Positions 25,131 to 32,522 of a DNA stretch of 47,697 nucleotides are shown one piece after another. The stretch lies in assembly GCA_900540895.1 (NCBI GenBank), contig UQHV01000018.1, forward strand, positions 1 to 47,697, written 5' to 3'. This DNA comes from an uncultured Collinsella sp. GTDB lineage: Bacteria > Actinomycetota > Coriobacteriia > Coriobacteriales > Coriobacteriaceae. The position numbers and the translations under genes were made by a program. The notes under the pieces are model-generated. The model did no database searches. It was given only the letters and a program-made list of their open reading frames with translations, and was not told the origin of the DNA. Numbering within the stretch: the stretch's first letter is position 1; the number at the start of each line of letters is the position of its first letter.

Positions 25131-26051
25131 GTGGCAACTCAGAAATTCACCGGCGTTATCCCTCCCGTCGTTGTTCCCGATACCGAAGATCACCAGCTCG
25201 ACGTTGCCTCCTTTGAGCGCAGCATCAACCGCATGATCGATGCCGGCGTCGATGGCTTGTTCTTCCTGGGCTCCTCGGGCGAGGTCGTCTTCTCCACCGA
25301 CGAGCGTCGCCGTCAGATCATCGCCGAGGCCGTCCGTATCGTCGACCACCGCGTTCCCGTTCTGGTCGGCATCATCGACACCGAGACCGAGCGCATGATC
25401 GAGCACGGTAAGGTCGCTCAGGAGCTGGGCGCCGATGCTCTCGTCGCCACCTGCCCGTTCTATGCCCTGCAGGGCATGACCGAGGTCGAGGAGCACTTCC
25501 GCATCCTGCATGAGGAACTCGACCTGCCCATCTTCGCCTACGACATCCCCGTGTGTGTCCACACCAAGCTCCCCTGGAAGCTCCTTGCCAAGCTCGGTGC
25601 CGAGGGCGTTCTGGCCGGCGTCAAGGATTCCTCGGGTGATGACATCTCGTTCCGCTACCTCGTTCAGGAGAACGAGAAGAACGGCCATCCGATGAGCATC
25701 CTCACCGGTCACGAGGTTGTTGTCGACGGCGCTTACCTCGGTGGCGCCGACGGTTCCGTCCCGGGTCTCGCCAACGTTGAGCCCGAGGGCTACGTGCGTC
25801 AGTGGAAGGCCGCTCAGGCTGGTGACTGGGCTACCGTCAAGGCCGAGCAGGATCGCCTCAATGAGATTTCGCATATCTGGGATGTCACCTCGGGCGTCCA
25901 GGGCTATGCCGGTGGCGTCGGCGCCTTCAAGACCGCTATGAACCTCATGGGTATCTTCGACAGCCCGACCATGCCGCGCCCGGTGAAGGCCATGACCGGC
26001 GAGAACGTCGAGGCTATTAAGAAGGTCCTCCAGGACAACGGTCTCCTGTAA
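25131..26051 (+). CDS. DHDPS/NanA-family aldolase (putative N-acetylneuraminate lyase)
   Basis: This 306-residue TIM-barrel protein belongs to the class I aldolases that include NanA and DapA. It has GSSGE (47-51), Tyr111, Tyr137 in YDIPV and the Schiff-base Lys165 in GVLAGVKDSSGD. DapA proteins usually have GTTGE, and E. coli NanA has GSTGE and GVKQTA, so the motif set does not fix the substrate. The ROK kinase and NanE next door support cleavage of N-acetylneuraminate to pyruvate and ManNAc; other 2-keto-3-deoxy sugar acids remain possible. It starts at GTG 25131 after CTAAGGAG; an ATG 28 codons upstream overlaps the previous gene. Codon use is very biased, suggesting strong expression. A strong terminator follows. 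Confidence 0.85.
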   Translation: MATQKFTGVIPPVVVPDTEDHQLDVASFERSINRMIDAGVDGLFFLGSSGEVVFSTDERRRQIIAEAVRIVDHRVPVLVGIIDTETERMIEHGKVAQELGADALVATCPFYALQGMTEVEEHFRILHEELDLPIFAYDIPVCVHTKLPWKLLAKLGAEGVLAGVKDSSGDDISFRYLVQENEKNGHPMSILTGHEVVVDGAYLGGADGSVPGLANVEPEGYVRQWKAAQAGDWATVKAEQDRLNEISHIWDVTSGVQGYAGGVGAFKTAMNLMGIFDSPTMPRPVKAMTGENVEAIKKVLQDNGLL

Positions 26052-26081
26052 AGCTTCCCCGGGCACCCGATCTTGGGGCTC

Positions 26082-26126
26082 AAGCGGTCGAGCGTGACCC
26101 ATTAGGTCAACGCCCGACCGCTTTCA
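26082..26126 (+). terminator. Terminator after the aldolase gene
   Basis: AAGCGGTCG and CGACCGCTT form a perfect 9-bp outer stem and GCGTGACC / GGTCAACGC an imperfect inner stem, followed by TCACCCC. It separates the transporter-aldolase transcript from the kinase gene. Confidence 0.65.
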
Positions 26127-26221
26127 CCCCAACCTCGGACACCCGGGAAACCTTTACCAAGCTGCGGCGATAACGCAGCCTTCATTTCCTGTAGTTGTTT
26201 TTATCTCCTAAGGAGAGCGAC

Positions 26222-27187
26222 ATGGAGAACAAGTACGTCTGCTCTGTCGATATCGGCGGAACTAAGATCGCGACTGCCATCATGGAGTACCCGGCTGACG
26301 GTAGTGTGCCCCGTCCCGTCTTTGAGGCCGAGGTTCCCACCGAGGCCCAAGAGGGCGGCGAGGCCGTCTTCCAGCGTATCGAGGCGTCCATCAAGGCCGC
26401 TCTCGAGGCGAATCCCGATGTCGAGGTCCTTGGCGTCGGTATCGGCGCCGCCGGCGTCGTCGATCCCAAGACGGGCGCCATCGCGTATGCCAATGAGATC
26501 ATGCCCGGCTGGTCCGGCGTTCAGTTGGGGCCGCGTCTGCGCGAGGACCTCGGTCTTCCCGTTGCCGTTGTGGGCGACGTGCAGGCTCATGCTCTGGGCG
26601 AGGCCCACTGGGGCGTCGGCAAGGGCAAGTTCTCCGTCTTGTGTCTTGGCATCGGCACGGGCATCGGCGGCGCATATGTCGAGAGCGGCCGCGTGATGCA
26701 GGGCTTCCATGGTGCTGCCGGTCATATGGGCCACATTGAGTGTTCGGCTGCCGCCGGCATTCCCTGCGCCTGCGGGCGTTCCGGCCATCTGGAGTCGGTT
26801 GCTTCGGGCACTTCCATTGGTCGAATGTACGATGAGCGTTTTGGCCGCGTCGACCCCAGCCGTCCTTCGGTCGGTCGCGATGTGAACGATCTGTGCCGTG
26901 CGGGCGACGCAAAGGCGACCGAGGTCATCCATGACGCCGGCTTTGCGCTGGGGGCCAGCTTGGGCTCGCTCGCTAACATCCTGGACCCTGAGGTCATCGT
27001 GCTTTCGGGCGGCGTGATTCACCAAGGTCCCGATTGGCGTTCGCAGACGTGGAAGGATTCGGTGCACAAGGGCTATGCCAGCCAGGCGCTCGATCCGCTT
27101 CAGGACACGCCGATCCTCATCGGTTCTCTGGAGGGCGATGCTCCGCTCATCGGTGCCGCCGAGCATCTTCTTGCTTCGTTGAAGTAA
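26222..27187 (+). CDS. ROK-family sugar kinase (putative N-acetylmannosamine kinase)
   Basis: This 321-residue protein has the N-terminal ATP-binding DIGGTKIA (10-17), GVGIGAAGVVD, the catalytic-loop region VVGDVQAHALGEA and GIGTGIGGA. The ROK zinc motif normally reads CxCGxxGCxE; here it is CACGRSGHLE (182-191), with His189 replacing the third Cys, and GHMGHIE supplies the upstream His. There is no helix-turn-helix, so it is a kinase and not a NagC-type regulator. With NanE downstream and the aldolase upstream it most likely makes ManNAc-6-phosphate (NanK role); glucokinase activity cannot be excluded. The ATG at 26222 has CTAAGGAGAG upstream. A long hairpin element separates it from nanE. 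Confidence 0.85.
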   Translation: MENKYVCSVDIGGTKIATAIMEYPADGSVPRPVFEAEVPTEAQEGGEAVFQRIEASIKAALEANPDVEVLGVGIGAAGVVDPKTGAIAYANEIMPGWSGVQLGPRLREDLGLPVAVVGDVQAHALGEAHWGVGKGKFSVLCLGIGTGIGGAYVESGRVMQGFHGAAGHMGHIECSAAAGIPCACGRSGHLESVASGTSIGRMYDERFGRVDPSRPSVGRDVNDLCRAGDAKATEVIHDAGFALGASLGSLANILDPEVIVLSGGVIHQGPDWRSQTWKDSVHKGYASQALDPLQDTPILIGSLEGDAPLIGAAEHLLASLK

Positions 27188-27204
27188 ACATAACTACCAA
27201 GTGT

Positions 27205-27302
27205 GCCTTCTGAGGTGCCGCAGATTGACGTGAAAGAGGAGCGAAGCGTACTTCGGTACGCGAGCGACGGTTTGAACGTCAAGGTGCGGCGTCTCAGAAG
27301 GC
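27205..27302. repeat. Long inverted-repeat element with UUCG-capped core
   Basis: This 98-bp element lies between the kinase and nanE genes. Outer arms GCCTTCTGAG / CTCAGAAGGC pair over 10 bp, then, past 2-nt mismatches, GCCGCA / TGCGGC and TTGACGT / ACGTCAA pair. The core holds GCGTAC-TTCG-GTACGC, a 6-bp stem with a stable TTCG tetraloop, flanked by unpaired GAAAGAGGAGCGAA and GAGCGACGGTTTG. It could be an mRNA structure or a dispersed genomic repeat. The right arm ends only about 25 bp before the nanE start. Confidence 0.8.
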
Positions 27303-27327
27303 TGTTTTGAGAAAGGTTGAGTCGAAC

Positions 27328-28014
27328 ATGACCGTTGATCCTTTGATCCAGTCCCTGAAGGGCAAGCTCGTCGTGAGCGTTCAGGCGTATATGGGCGAGC
27401 CGCTTCGTACGCCCGAGACCATGGCGCAAATGTCTCGCGCTTGCGAGCTCGGCGGCGCCGCCGCCATTCGCTGCCAGGGCCTTGCCGACATTGCCGCCAT
27501 TAAGGGTCGCTGTGAGGTTCCCGTCATCGGCCTGTGGAAGGATGGGCACGAGGGCGTTTACATCACGCCGACGCTGCGTCACGCTCGCGCCTGCGTTGCT
27601 GCCGGTGCCGATATCGTGGCGATCGACGCCACCGATCGTCCGCGCCCCGATGGCAAGACGGTCGAGGATACCTTCCGCCCGCTGCACGAGGAGGGTGTGC
27701 TCCTGATGGCGGATTGTGCCACCATCGAGGATATTCGCCGTGCTGTTGATATGGGCTTTGACCTGGTATCCACCACGCTTTCTCACGGCGTCGCCGCCAT
27801 CGACTGCACCATGGCCGATGGCCCCGACCTGCCGCTCCTGCGTCAGGCGACTGAGGAATTCCCCGGCCTTCCTATCATTTGCGAGGGTCGCGTGCATACG
27901 CCCGAGGAGGCTCGCGCCGCGATCGATGCTGGCGCCTGGGCCGTTGTCGTCGGCACCGCCATCACGCACCCCACGAGTATTACGAGTTGGTTCAAGGCTG
28001 CACTTGAGGCGTAA
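27328..28014 (+). CDS. nanE: N-acylmannosamine-6-phosphate 2-epimerase
   Basis: NanE converts ManNAc-6-phosphate to GlcNAc-6-phosphate, the step that brings sialic acid carbon into amino-sugar metabolism. This 228-residue TIM-barrel protein shows the NanE landmarks VVSVQAYMGEPL, IGLWKDG with catalytic Lys71, IDATDRPRP, MADCATIEDI, IICEGRVHTPEEA with Glu186 and VVVGTAITHPTSIT. Length is normal (about 230). The ATG at 27328 has GAAAGGTTGAG upstream, 11 nt away; a TTG seven codons earlier is unlikely. This is the most specific marker in the island for sialic acid or ManNAc use. nagA and nagB, which would complete the path to fructose-6-phosphate, are not in the window. Confidence 0.95.
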   Translation: MTVDPLIQSLKGKLVVSVQAYMGEPLRTPETMAQMSRACELGGAAAIRCQGLADIAAIKGRCEVPVIGLWKDGHEGVYITPTLRHARACVAAGADIVAIDATDRPRPDGKTVEDTFRPLHEEGVLLMADCATIEDIRRAVDMGFDLVSTTLSHGVAAIDCTMADGPDLPLLRQATEEFPGLPIICEGRVHTPEEARAAIDAGAWAVVVGTAITHPTSITSWFKAALEA

Positions 28015-28065
28015 GACAGGCCTCGTATCCGCTCGGGGCGGTATACTCAATATAGGCAATTGACC

Positions 28066-28101
28066 GCGCGGGATCCGGGTTGCTGGGTCCCGCGCTTGTT
28101 T
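28066..28101 (+). terminator. Terminator hairpin before rapZ
   Basis: GCGCGGGA and TCCCGCGC pair around a 14-nt loop and are followed by TTGTTTT. It ends the nanE transcript, or, if the TATACT at 28042-28047 is a promoter, it would be an attenuator in the rapZ leader. Confidence 0.65.
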
Positions 28102-28115
28102 TCGGGAGGCAGCAC

Positions 28116-29036
28116 ATGCAAAAGGGAGATGCCATGGATGCGGCGGAGCGCTCGGAGCGCATCCCCGATATCGTCATCATCACCGGAATGTCCGGATCGG
28201 GCCGCACACAGGCCATGCACGTGTTCGAGGACATGGGCTATTTTTGCATCGATAACCTGCCTCCGCGTCTCATCGCCCAGCTTGCCGAGCTCGTCGGCAT
28301 CAATACGGGCGTGGGCAGGCATCTCGCCGTCACCTGTGACCTGCGCAGCCAGGGCTTGTTCGATGAGCTGCTCGATGCCGTTGCCGCACTCGAGGAGCGC
28401 GAGATGAGCTGTGACATCGTGTTTCTCGAGGCCTCTGACGAGGTGCTGATCCGTCGTTATAGCGAAAACCGCCGCCGCCATCCCATTGCCAAGCCGGGGG
28501 AGACTACGGCCGATGCGATTCAGCGCGAGCGCCTGCAGCTGCAGGGTGTGCGCGACCGAGCCGATATGATCATCGACACGAGCCGCCTGCGTACCTCTGC
28601 CCTGCGCAACAAATTGCGCATGGCGTTCTCCGAGTTGTCCGACCAGCAGCTCATGGACGTTCACGTGTTCTCGTTTGGCTTTAAGCACGGTATGCCCGTT
28701 GAGGCGGACATTATGATCGACGTTCGCTTCCTGCCCAATCCGTTCTACGATCCCGAGATGCGCACCATGACCGGTCTCGATAAGAAGGTCTCCGACTTTG
28801 TTCTGGACCATCCCAAGACCCAGGAGTTCTGGAAAGCTTGGACGCAGCTGCTCGATACGGTGATGCCGGGCTATATCGCGGAGGGCAAGCCACAGCTTTC
28901 TATTGCCATCGGCTGCACGGGCGGTCAACACCGCAGCGTTGCCATCGCCGAGGCCACGGCACGTTATTTGGAAGGCGCTCAATATCACGTGAGCATTTCC
29001 CACCGCGACCTGTCGCGCGCCAACACGAAAGCATAG
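28116..29036 (+). CDS. rapZ: RapZ (YvcJ) family nucleotide-binding protein
   Basis: This 306-residue cytosolic protein has a P-loop GMSGSGRT (24-31), FCIDNLPPRL, VIIDTSRL-type segments and the C-terminal GCTGGQHRSVAIAE motif of RapZ. In E. coli RapZ binds small RNAs that control glucosamine-6-phosphate synthase, and the C-terminal domain carries the RNA- and metabolite-binding surface; Gram-positive YvcJ hydrolyses GTP/ATP with an unclear role. I use the ATG at 28116 because GGGAGG lies 7-8 nt upstream; ATG 28134, after AAGGGAG, is equally possible and removes six residues. whiA follows 6 bp later. In most actinobacteria yvcK lies between the two; it is absent here. Amino-sugar genes directly upstream are suggestive given RapZ's known link to GlcN-6-P. 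Confidence 0.93.
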   Translation: MQKGDAMDAAERSERIPDIVIITGMSGSGRTQAMHVFEDMGYFCIDNLPPRLIAQLAELVGINTGVGRHLAVTCDLRSQGLFDELLDAVAALEEREMSCDIVFLEASDEVLIRRYSENRRRHPIAKPGETTADAIQRERLQLQGVRDRADMIIDTSRLRTSALRNKLRMAFSELSDQQLMDVHVFSFGFKHGMPVEADIMIDVRFLPNPFYDPEMRTMTGLDKKVSDFVLDHPKTQEFWKAWTQLLDTVMPGYIAEGKPQLSIAIGCTGGQHRSVAIAEATARYLEGAQYHVSISHRDLSRANTKA

Positions 29037-29042
29037 GCCTGC

Positions 29043-29972
29043 ATGTCGTTTACCGCCGAGGTGCGTGACGAACTCGCGCGCTGCGAACCCGAATGTGAAT
29101 ACTGCGATTTGTCGACGCTTGCCGCCCTGACGCGTGTGAGCGGTACACTTTCGCTGGCCGGCTCCGGGCGGTATCGTTTGACGGTCGCGACCGAGACGGG
29201 CGCCGTCGCGCGCACGATGATCACACTGACGCATCGCATCCTTAAGCTCAAAACGGAATTCACCGTTCGTAAATCTGTATTGCATAAGGTTCGAAACTAC
29301 CTCATCACCTTGCCTGATCAGCCAGACCTGGATAAGGCTCTGGTGCTGCTGGGCATCCTCGACCGCAGGGGAGGACTTGTCGCCGGCGTGCCCCGACATA
29401 TCGTTGCCCGTCCCTGCTGCAGGCTTGCCTATATCCGCGGCGCGCTCATCGCGGGCGGCTTCGTGGCCGATCCACGCGGCGATTTTCATTTGGAGATCGC
29501 GGTGCAGGGCGAGCAATATGCCAAGGGGCTTTGCGATCTGTTGGAGCAGATTGGGGTCCATGCTCGTGTTAATGCGCGGCGGGGGTCATATGCCGTGTAC
29601 ATTAAGAGCGCCGAGGAGATCGAGCAGCTCCTAAAGCTGGTCGGCGCCAAGCGCAGCGTTGCCGAGATCGAGGAAGCGCGCGCGGTCAAATTGGTTAAGA
29701 ACGACGTAAACCGTCGCGTGAACGCCGAGCTCGCCAACCAGACCAGAAGCGCCGGTGCCGCCCAGCATCAGCTTGCGTTGATCGATGAGCTCGAGCAGCG
29801 TGGCCTTCGCGATGCGCTTCCGGATGCCTTGGCGGTCTTTTGCGACCTTCGCGAGCGCTACCCCGATCTGTCACTGCGTGATTTGGGGGAGATGGCTGAC
29901 CCTCCCTTGTCGAAGTCGGCCCTCTACCATCGTGTTTTACGGCTTGAAAAGCTCATTGAAGCAAACAGGTAG
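29043..29972 (+). CDS. whiA: WhiA family DNA-binding regulator
   Basis: This 309-residue protein has the WhiA arrangement: an N-terminal FTAEVRDELA segment, a LAGLIDADG homing-endonuclease-like domain (about 90-200, with AYIRGALIAGGFVADP and HLEIAV) and a C-terminal helix-turn-helix (LSLRDLGEMADPPLSKSALYHRV, given as LSLRDLGEMADP and LSKSALYHRVLRLEKL). In Streptomyces WhiA controls sporulation septation with WhiB; in non-sporulating Gram-positives it affects division and chromosome segregation. It has kept only the fold, not nuclease activity, in known members. It starts 6 bp after rapZ, so the two are co-expressed. An AT-rich gap with the gap promoter region follows. Confidence 0.95.
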   Translation: MSFTAEVRDELARCEPECEYCDLSTLAALTRVSGTLSLAGSGRYRLTVATETGAVARTMITLTHRILKLKTEFTVRKSVLHKVRNYLITLPDQPDLDKALVLLGILDRRGGLVAGVPRHIVARPCCRLAYIRGALIAGGFVADPRGDFHLEIAVQGEQYAKGLCDLLEQIGVHARVNARRGSYAVYIKSAEEIEQLLKLVGAKRSVAEIEEARAVKLVKNDVNRRVNAELANQTRSAGAAQHQLALIDELEQRGLRDALPDALAVFCDLRERYPDLSLRDLGEMADPPLSKSALYHRVLRLEKLIEANR

Positions 29973-30017
29973 TTTGAAGTATCGACTTATATATGGATTT
30001 AACTGCTATTTTAGTCT

Positions 30018-30031
30018 TTAAAACGTTTTAA
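30018..30031. promoter_or_regulatory. 14-bp perfect palindrome upstream of gap
   Basis: TTAAAACGTTTTAA is a perfect palindrome with a central CG, about 55 bp before the candidate gap -10 element. Its core AAACGTTT recurs before the sugar-uptake island (17315). It is a plausible operator for a LacI/CcpA-like regulator, unproven. Confidence 0.45.
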
Positions 30032-30063
30032 CGTAAATTTGATTTTCAATTTCGAGCATTCTC

Positions 30064-30093
30064 GTGAAATTCAAGTCAAAAAAAAGGTATATT
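30064..30093 (+). promoter_or_regulatory. Candidate gap promoter
   Basis: GTGAAA (30064-30069) and TATATT (30088-30093) are 18 bp apart in a very AT-rich tract with an eight-A run. An inverted repeat (AATTTC / GAAATT, 30048-30071) covers the -35 region. The leader would be about 65 nt. Confidence 0.4.
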
Positions 30094-30165
30094 AGGCGAG
30101 TGGTTAGTTTGTGGGCCTCAACGGCGGGCGCTGTAGCTCGCGGGGGCCTTACGAAAGGAGACACA

Positions 30166-31191
30166 ATGGCAGTAAAGGTTGCTATTAACGGCTTCGGTCG
30201 CATCGGTCGTCTGGCTTTCCGTCAGATGTTCGGTCATGAGGGCTCCGAGATCGTCGCTATCAACGACCTCACCTCTCCCGATATGCTCGCTTACCTGCTG
30301 AAGTACGACTCCACGCAGGGCAACTACGCTCGCGATCACGAGGTCGTTGCTGGCGAGGATTCCATCACCGTTGACGGCAAGGAGATCAAGATCTACAAGG
30401 AGGCCGACGCCAACAACCTGCCTTGGGGCGACCTCGACGTTGACGTCGTTCTCGAGTGCACCGGCTTCTACACCAGCAAGGCTAAGGCTCAGGCCCACAT
30501 CAACGCTGGCGCCAAGAAGGTCGTCATCTCCGCTCCGGCTGGCAGCGATCTGCCCACCATCGTGTACAACGTCAACCATGAGACGCTGACCGCTGAGGAC
30601 AACATCATCTCCGCTGCTTCCTGCACCACCAACTGCCTCGCCCCGATGGCCAAGGGTCTGAACGACTTCGCTCCCATCGTGTCCGGCATCATGACCACCA
30701 TTCACGCCTGGACTGGCGACCAGATGCCGCTCGACGGCCCGCAGCGCAAGGGCAACAAGCGTCGTAGCCGCGCCTGCGCCGTTAACATCGTCCCCAACAC
30801 CACCGGTGCTGCCAAGGCTATCGGCCTGGTTCTCCCCGAGCTCAACGGTAAGCTCATCGGTGCCGCCCAGCGCGTCCCGACGCCGACCGGCTCCATCACC
30901 AACCTCTACGCTGTCGTTGACAAGAAGGTCACCGTCGACGAGGTCAACGCCGCTATGAAGGCCTACGCTGCCACCATCTCCGAGACCTTCGGCTACAACG
31001 AGGACGACATCGTCTCCACCGACATCATCGGCGAGACCCACGGCTCCATCTTCGACGCCACTCAGACCATGTGCTCTGACCTCGGCAACGGTCAGACCCT
31101 CGTTCAGGTCACCTCTTGGTACGACAACGAGAACTCCTACACCTCTCAGATGGTCCGCACCATCAAGTACTTCGAGAAGTTCGTTGCTTAA
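30166..31191 (+). CDS. gap: Glyceraldehyde-3-phosphate dehydrogenase, type I
   Basis: This 341-residue glycolytic enzyme oxidises glyceraldehyde-3-phosphate to 1,3-bisphosphoglycerate. It has the NAD-binding INGFGRIGR (7-15), Asp34 in INDL, which favours NAD over NADP, the active-site SCTTNCLAP with Cys153, base His180 in TTIHAW, and the C-terminal WYDNENSYTSQMV. I chose the ATG at 30166 with GAAAGGAG upstream; 34 in-frame codons before it read through the promoter. Codons are extremely biased, consistent with one of the most expressed genes of the cell. Its own terminator-like hairpin separates it from pgk. Confidence 0.98.
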   Translation: MAVKVAINGFGRIGRLAFRQMFGHEGSEIVAINDLTSPDMLAYLLKYDSTQGNYARDHEVVAGEDSITVDGKEIKIYKEADANNLPWGDLDVDVVLECTGFYTSKAKAQAHINAGAKKVVISAPAGSDLPTIVYNVNHETLTAEDNIISAASCTTNCLAPMAKGLNDFAPIVSGIMTTIHAWTGDQMPLDGPQRKGNKRRSRACAVNIVPNTTGAAKAIGLVLPELNGKLIGAAQRVPTPTGSITNLYAVVDKKVTVDEVNAAMKAYAATISETFGYNEDDIVSTDIIGETHGSIFDATQTMCSDLGNGQTLVQVTSWYDNENSYTSQMVRTIKYFEKFVA

Positions 31192-31230
31192 TTTAGCTTT
31201 TAGCGAATAGCTCGTTGAGCGTCTAAAGAA

Positions 31231-31275
31231 GGGCGCGGCCTTATAGGGCTTACACCCTAGGGTCGCGCCCTTTTT
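31231..31275 (+). terminator. Terminator between gap and pgk
   Basis: GGGCGCGGCC and GGTCGCGCCC (one G-U pair) form the outer stem, TAGGG / CCCTA an inner stem, followed by TTTTT. It would let gap be made in excess of the genes behind it. Confidence 0.85.
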
Positions 31276-31331
31276 ATAAGAAATCGTCTGCCGTAATGGG
31301 AGGCAGACACGTACGAAAGGTAGAAGCAAAC

Positions 31332-32522
31332 ATGGCCTTTACCAAGAAGACCGTTCGCGACATCGATGTCGACGGCAAGCGCGTTCTCGTCCGCGTTGAC
31401 TTCAACGTGCCTATCAAGGATGGCGTCGTTGGCGACACCACCCGTATCAAGGCTGCCCTGCCCACCATCAACTATCTCGTTGAGCACAACGCTCGCGTCA
31501 TCCTCATGAGCCACCTCGGCCGTCCCGAGGGCACCGGCTTCCAGCCCGAGCTCTCCCTTGAGCCTGTCGCCAAGAAGCTCGCCGAGCTCTCTGGTCTCGA
31601 CGTTGCCTTTGTCGCCGACACCTACGGCGAGAAGGCTGCTGAGGCTGTTGCCGCCGTCGAGCCGGGCAAGGTCCTCGTTCTCGAGAACGTCCGCTTCGAT
31701 AAGCGTGAGAAGAAGAACGATCCCGAGATCGCCAAGAAGCTCGCTTCCTATGGTGACGTCTTCGTTCTCGATGCCTTCGGCACCGCTCACCGCGCCCAGG
31801 GTTCCGTCGTGGGCCCCGCCGCTTACCTGCCTGCCGTCGCCGGCTTCCTGCTCGAGAAGGAGGTCGACACGCTGACCGGCATCTTCGCCGAGCCCGAGCG
31901 CCCCTTCGTCGCCATCGTCGGCGGTTCCAAGGTTTCCTCCAAGATCGGCGTTCTCGATCACCTCATCGACTCTGCTGACACCCTGATCATCGGTGGCGGT
32001 ATGGCCTACACCTTCTTCCTGGCTCAGGGCCTGTCCGTCGGTCAGTCCCTCAAGGAAGAGGACTGGGTCGAGCGCGCTGGCGAGATGCTCAAGAAGGCCG
32101 AGGAGAAGGGCGTCAAGATCCTGCTCCCCATCGACAACCGCGTTGCCGATCACTTTGGCGAGGACGCTGTCCCCGAGGTTGTCGCTTCCGACGCTATCCC
32201 CGACGATCGTGAGGGTATGGACATCGGCCCCAAGACCGAGGAGCTTTACGCCGAGGCCGTCAAGGGCGCCAAGACTGTGTTCTGGAATGGTCCCATGGGC
32301 GTCTTCGAGTTCGACAACTTCGCTCACGGCACCCAGGCTATCGCCGAGGCTGTCGCCGATGCCGACTGCACCTCGATCATCGGCGGTGGCGACTCTGTCG
32401 CAGCTGTCAACAAGTTCAACCTGGCCGACAAGATGAGCTGGATCTCCACCGGTGGTGGCGCTTCCATGGAGCTCGTCGAGGGTAAGGCCCTGCCCGGAGT
32501 GGAGGCGCTTCTCGATGCCTAA
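31332..32522 (+). CDS. pgk: Phosphoglycerate kinase
   Basis: This 396-residue enzyme moves the acyl phosphate of 1,3-bisphosphoglycerate to ADP. Visible family motifs are RVDFNVP (near 23-29), SHLGRPEG, LENVRFDKREKKND, the hinge and C-terminal VGGSKVSSKI, WNGPMGVFEF, and GGGDSVAAVNKF with STGGGASMELVEG at the nucleotide site. Length agrees with the family. The start at 31332 has GAAAGG about 12 nt upstream and fits the conserved N-terminus; 12 in-frame codons upstream are not conserved. tpiA begins inside its last codons (8-bp overlap), so translation is coupled. Codon bias is strong. Confidence 0.98.
   Translation: MAFTKKTVRDIDVDGKRVLVRVDFNVPIKDGVVGDTTRIKAALPTINYLVEHNARVILMSHLGRPEGTGFQPELSLEPVAKKLAELSGLDVAFVADTYGEKAAEAVAAVEPGKVLVLENVRFDKREKKNDPEIAKKLASYGDVFVLDAFGTAHRAQGSVVGPAAYLPAVAGFLLEKEVDTLTGIFAEPERPFVAIVGGSKVSSKIGVLDHLIDSADTLIIGGGMAYTFFLAQGLSVGQSLKEEDWVERAGEMLKKAEEKGVKILLPIDNRVADHFGEDAVPEVVASDAIPDDREGMDIGPKTEELYAEAVKGAKTVFWNGPMGVFEFDNFAHGTQAIAEAVADADCTSIIGGGDSVAAVNKFNLADKMSWISTGGGASMELVEGKALPGVEALLDA

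Noticed and set aside
25131..26051. Aldolase as DapA for lysine synthesis
   Set aside because: The VKDSSGD segment resembles DapA, but GSSGE and the ROK kinase/NanE neighbours favour a sugar-acid aldolase; no other lysine gene is nearby. It stays possible and is noted in the entry.
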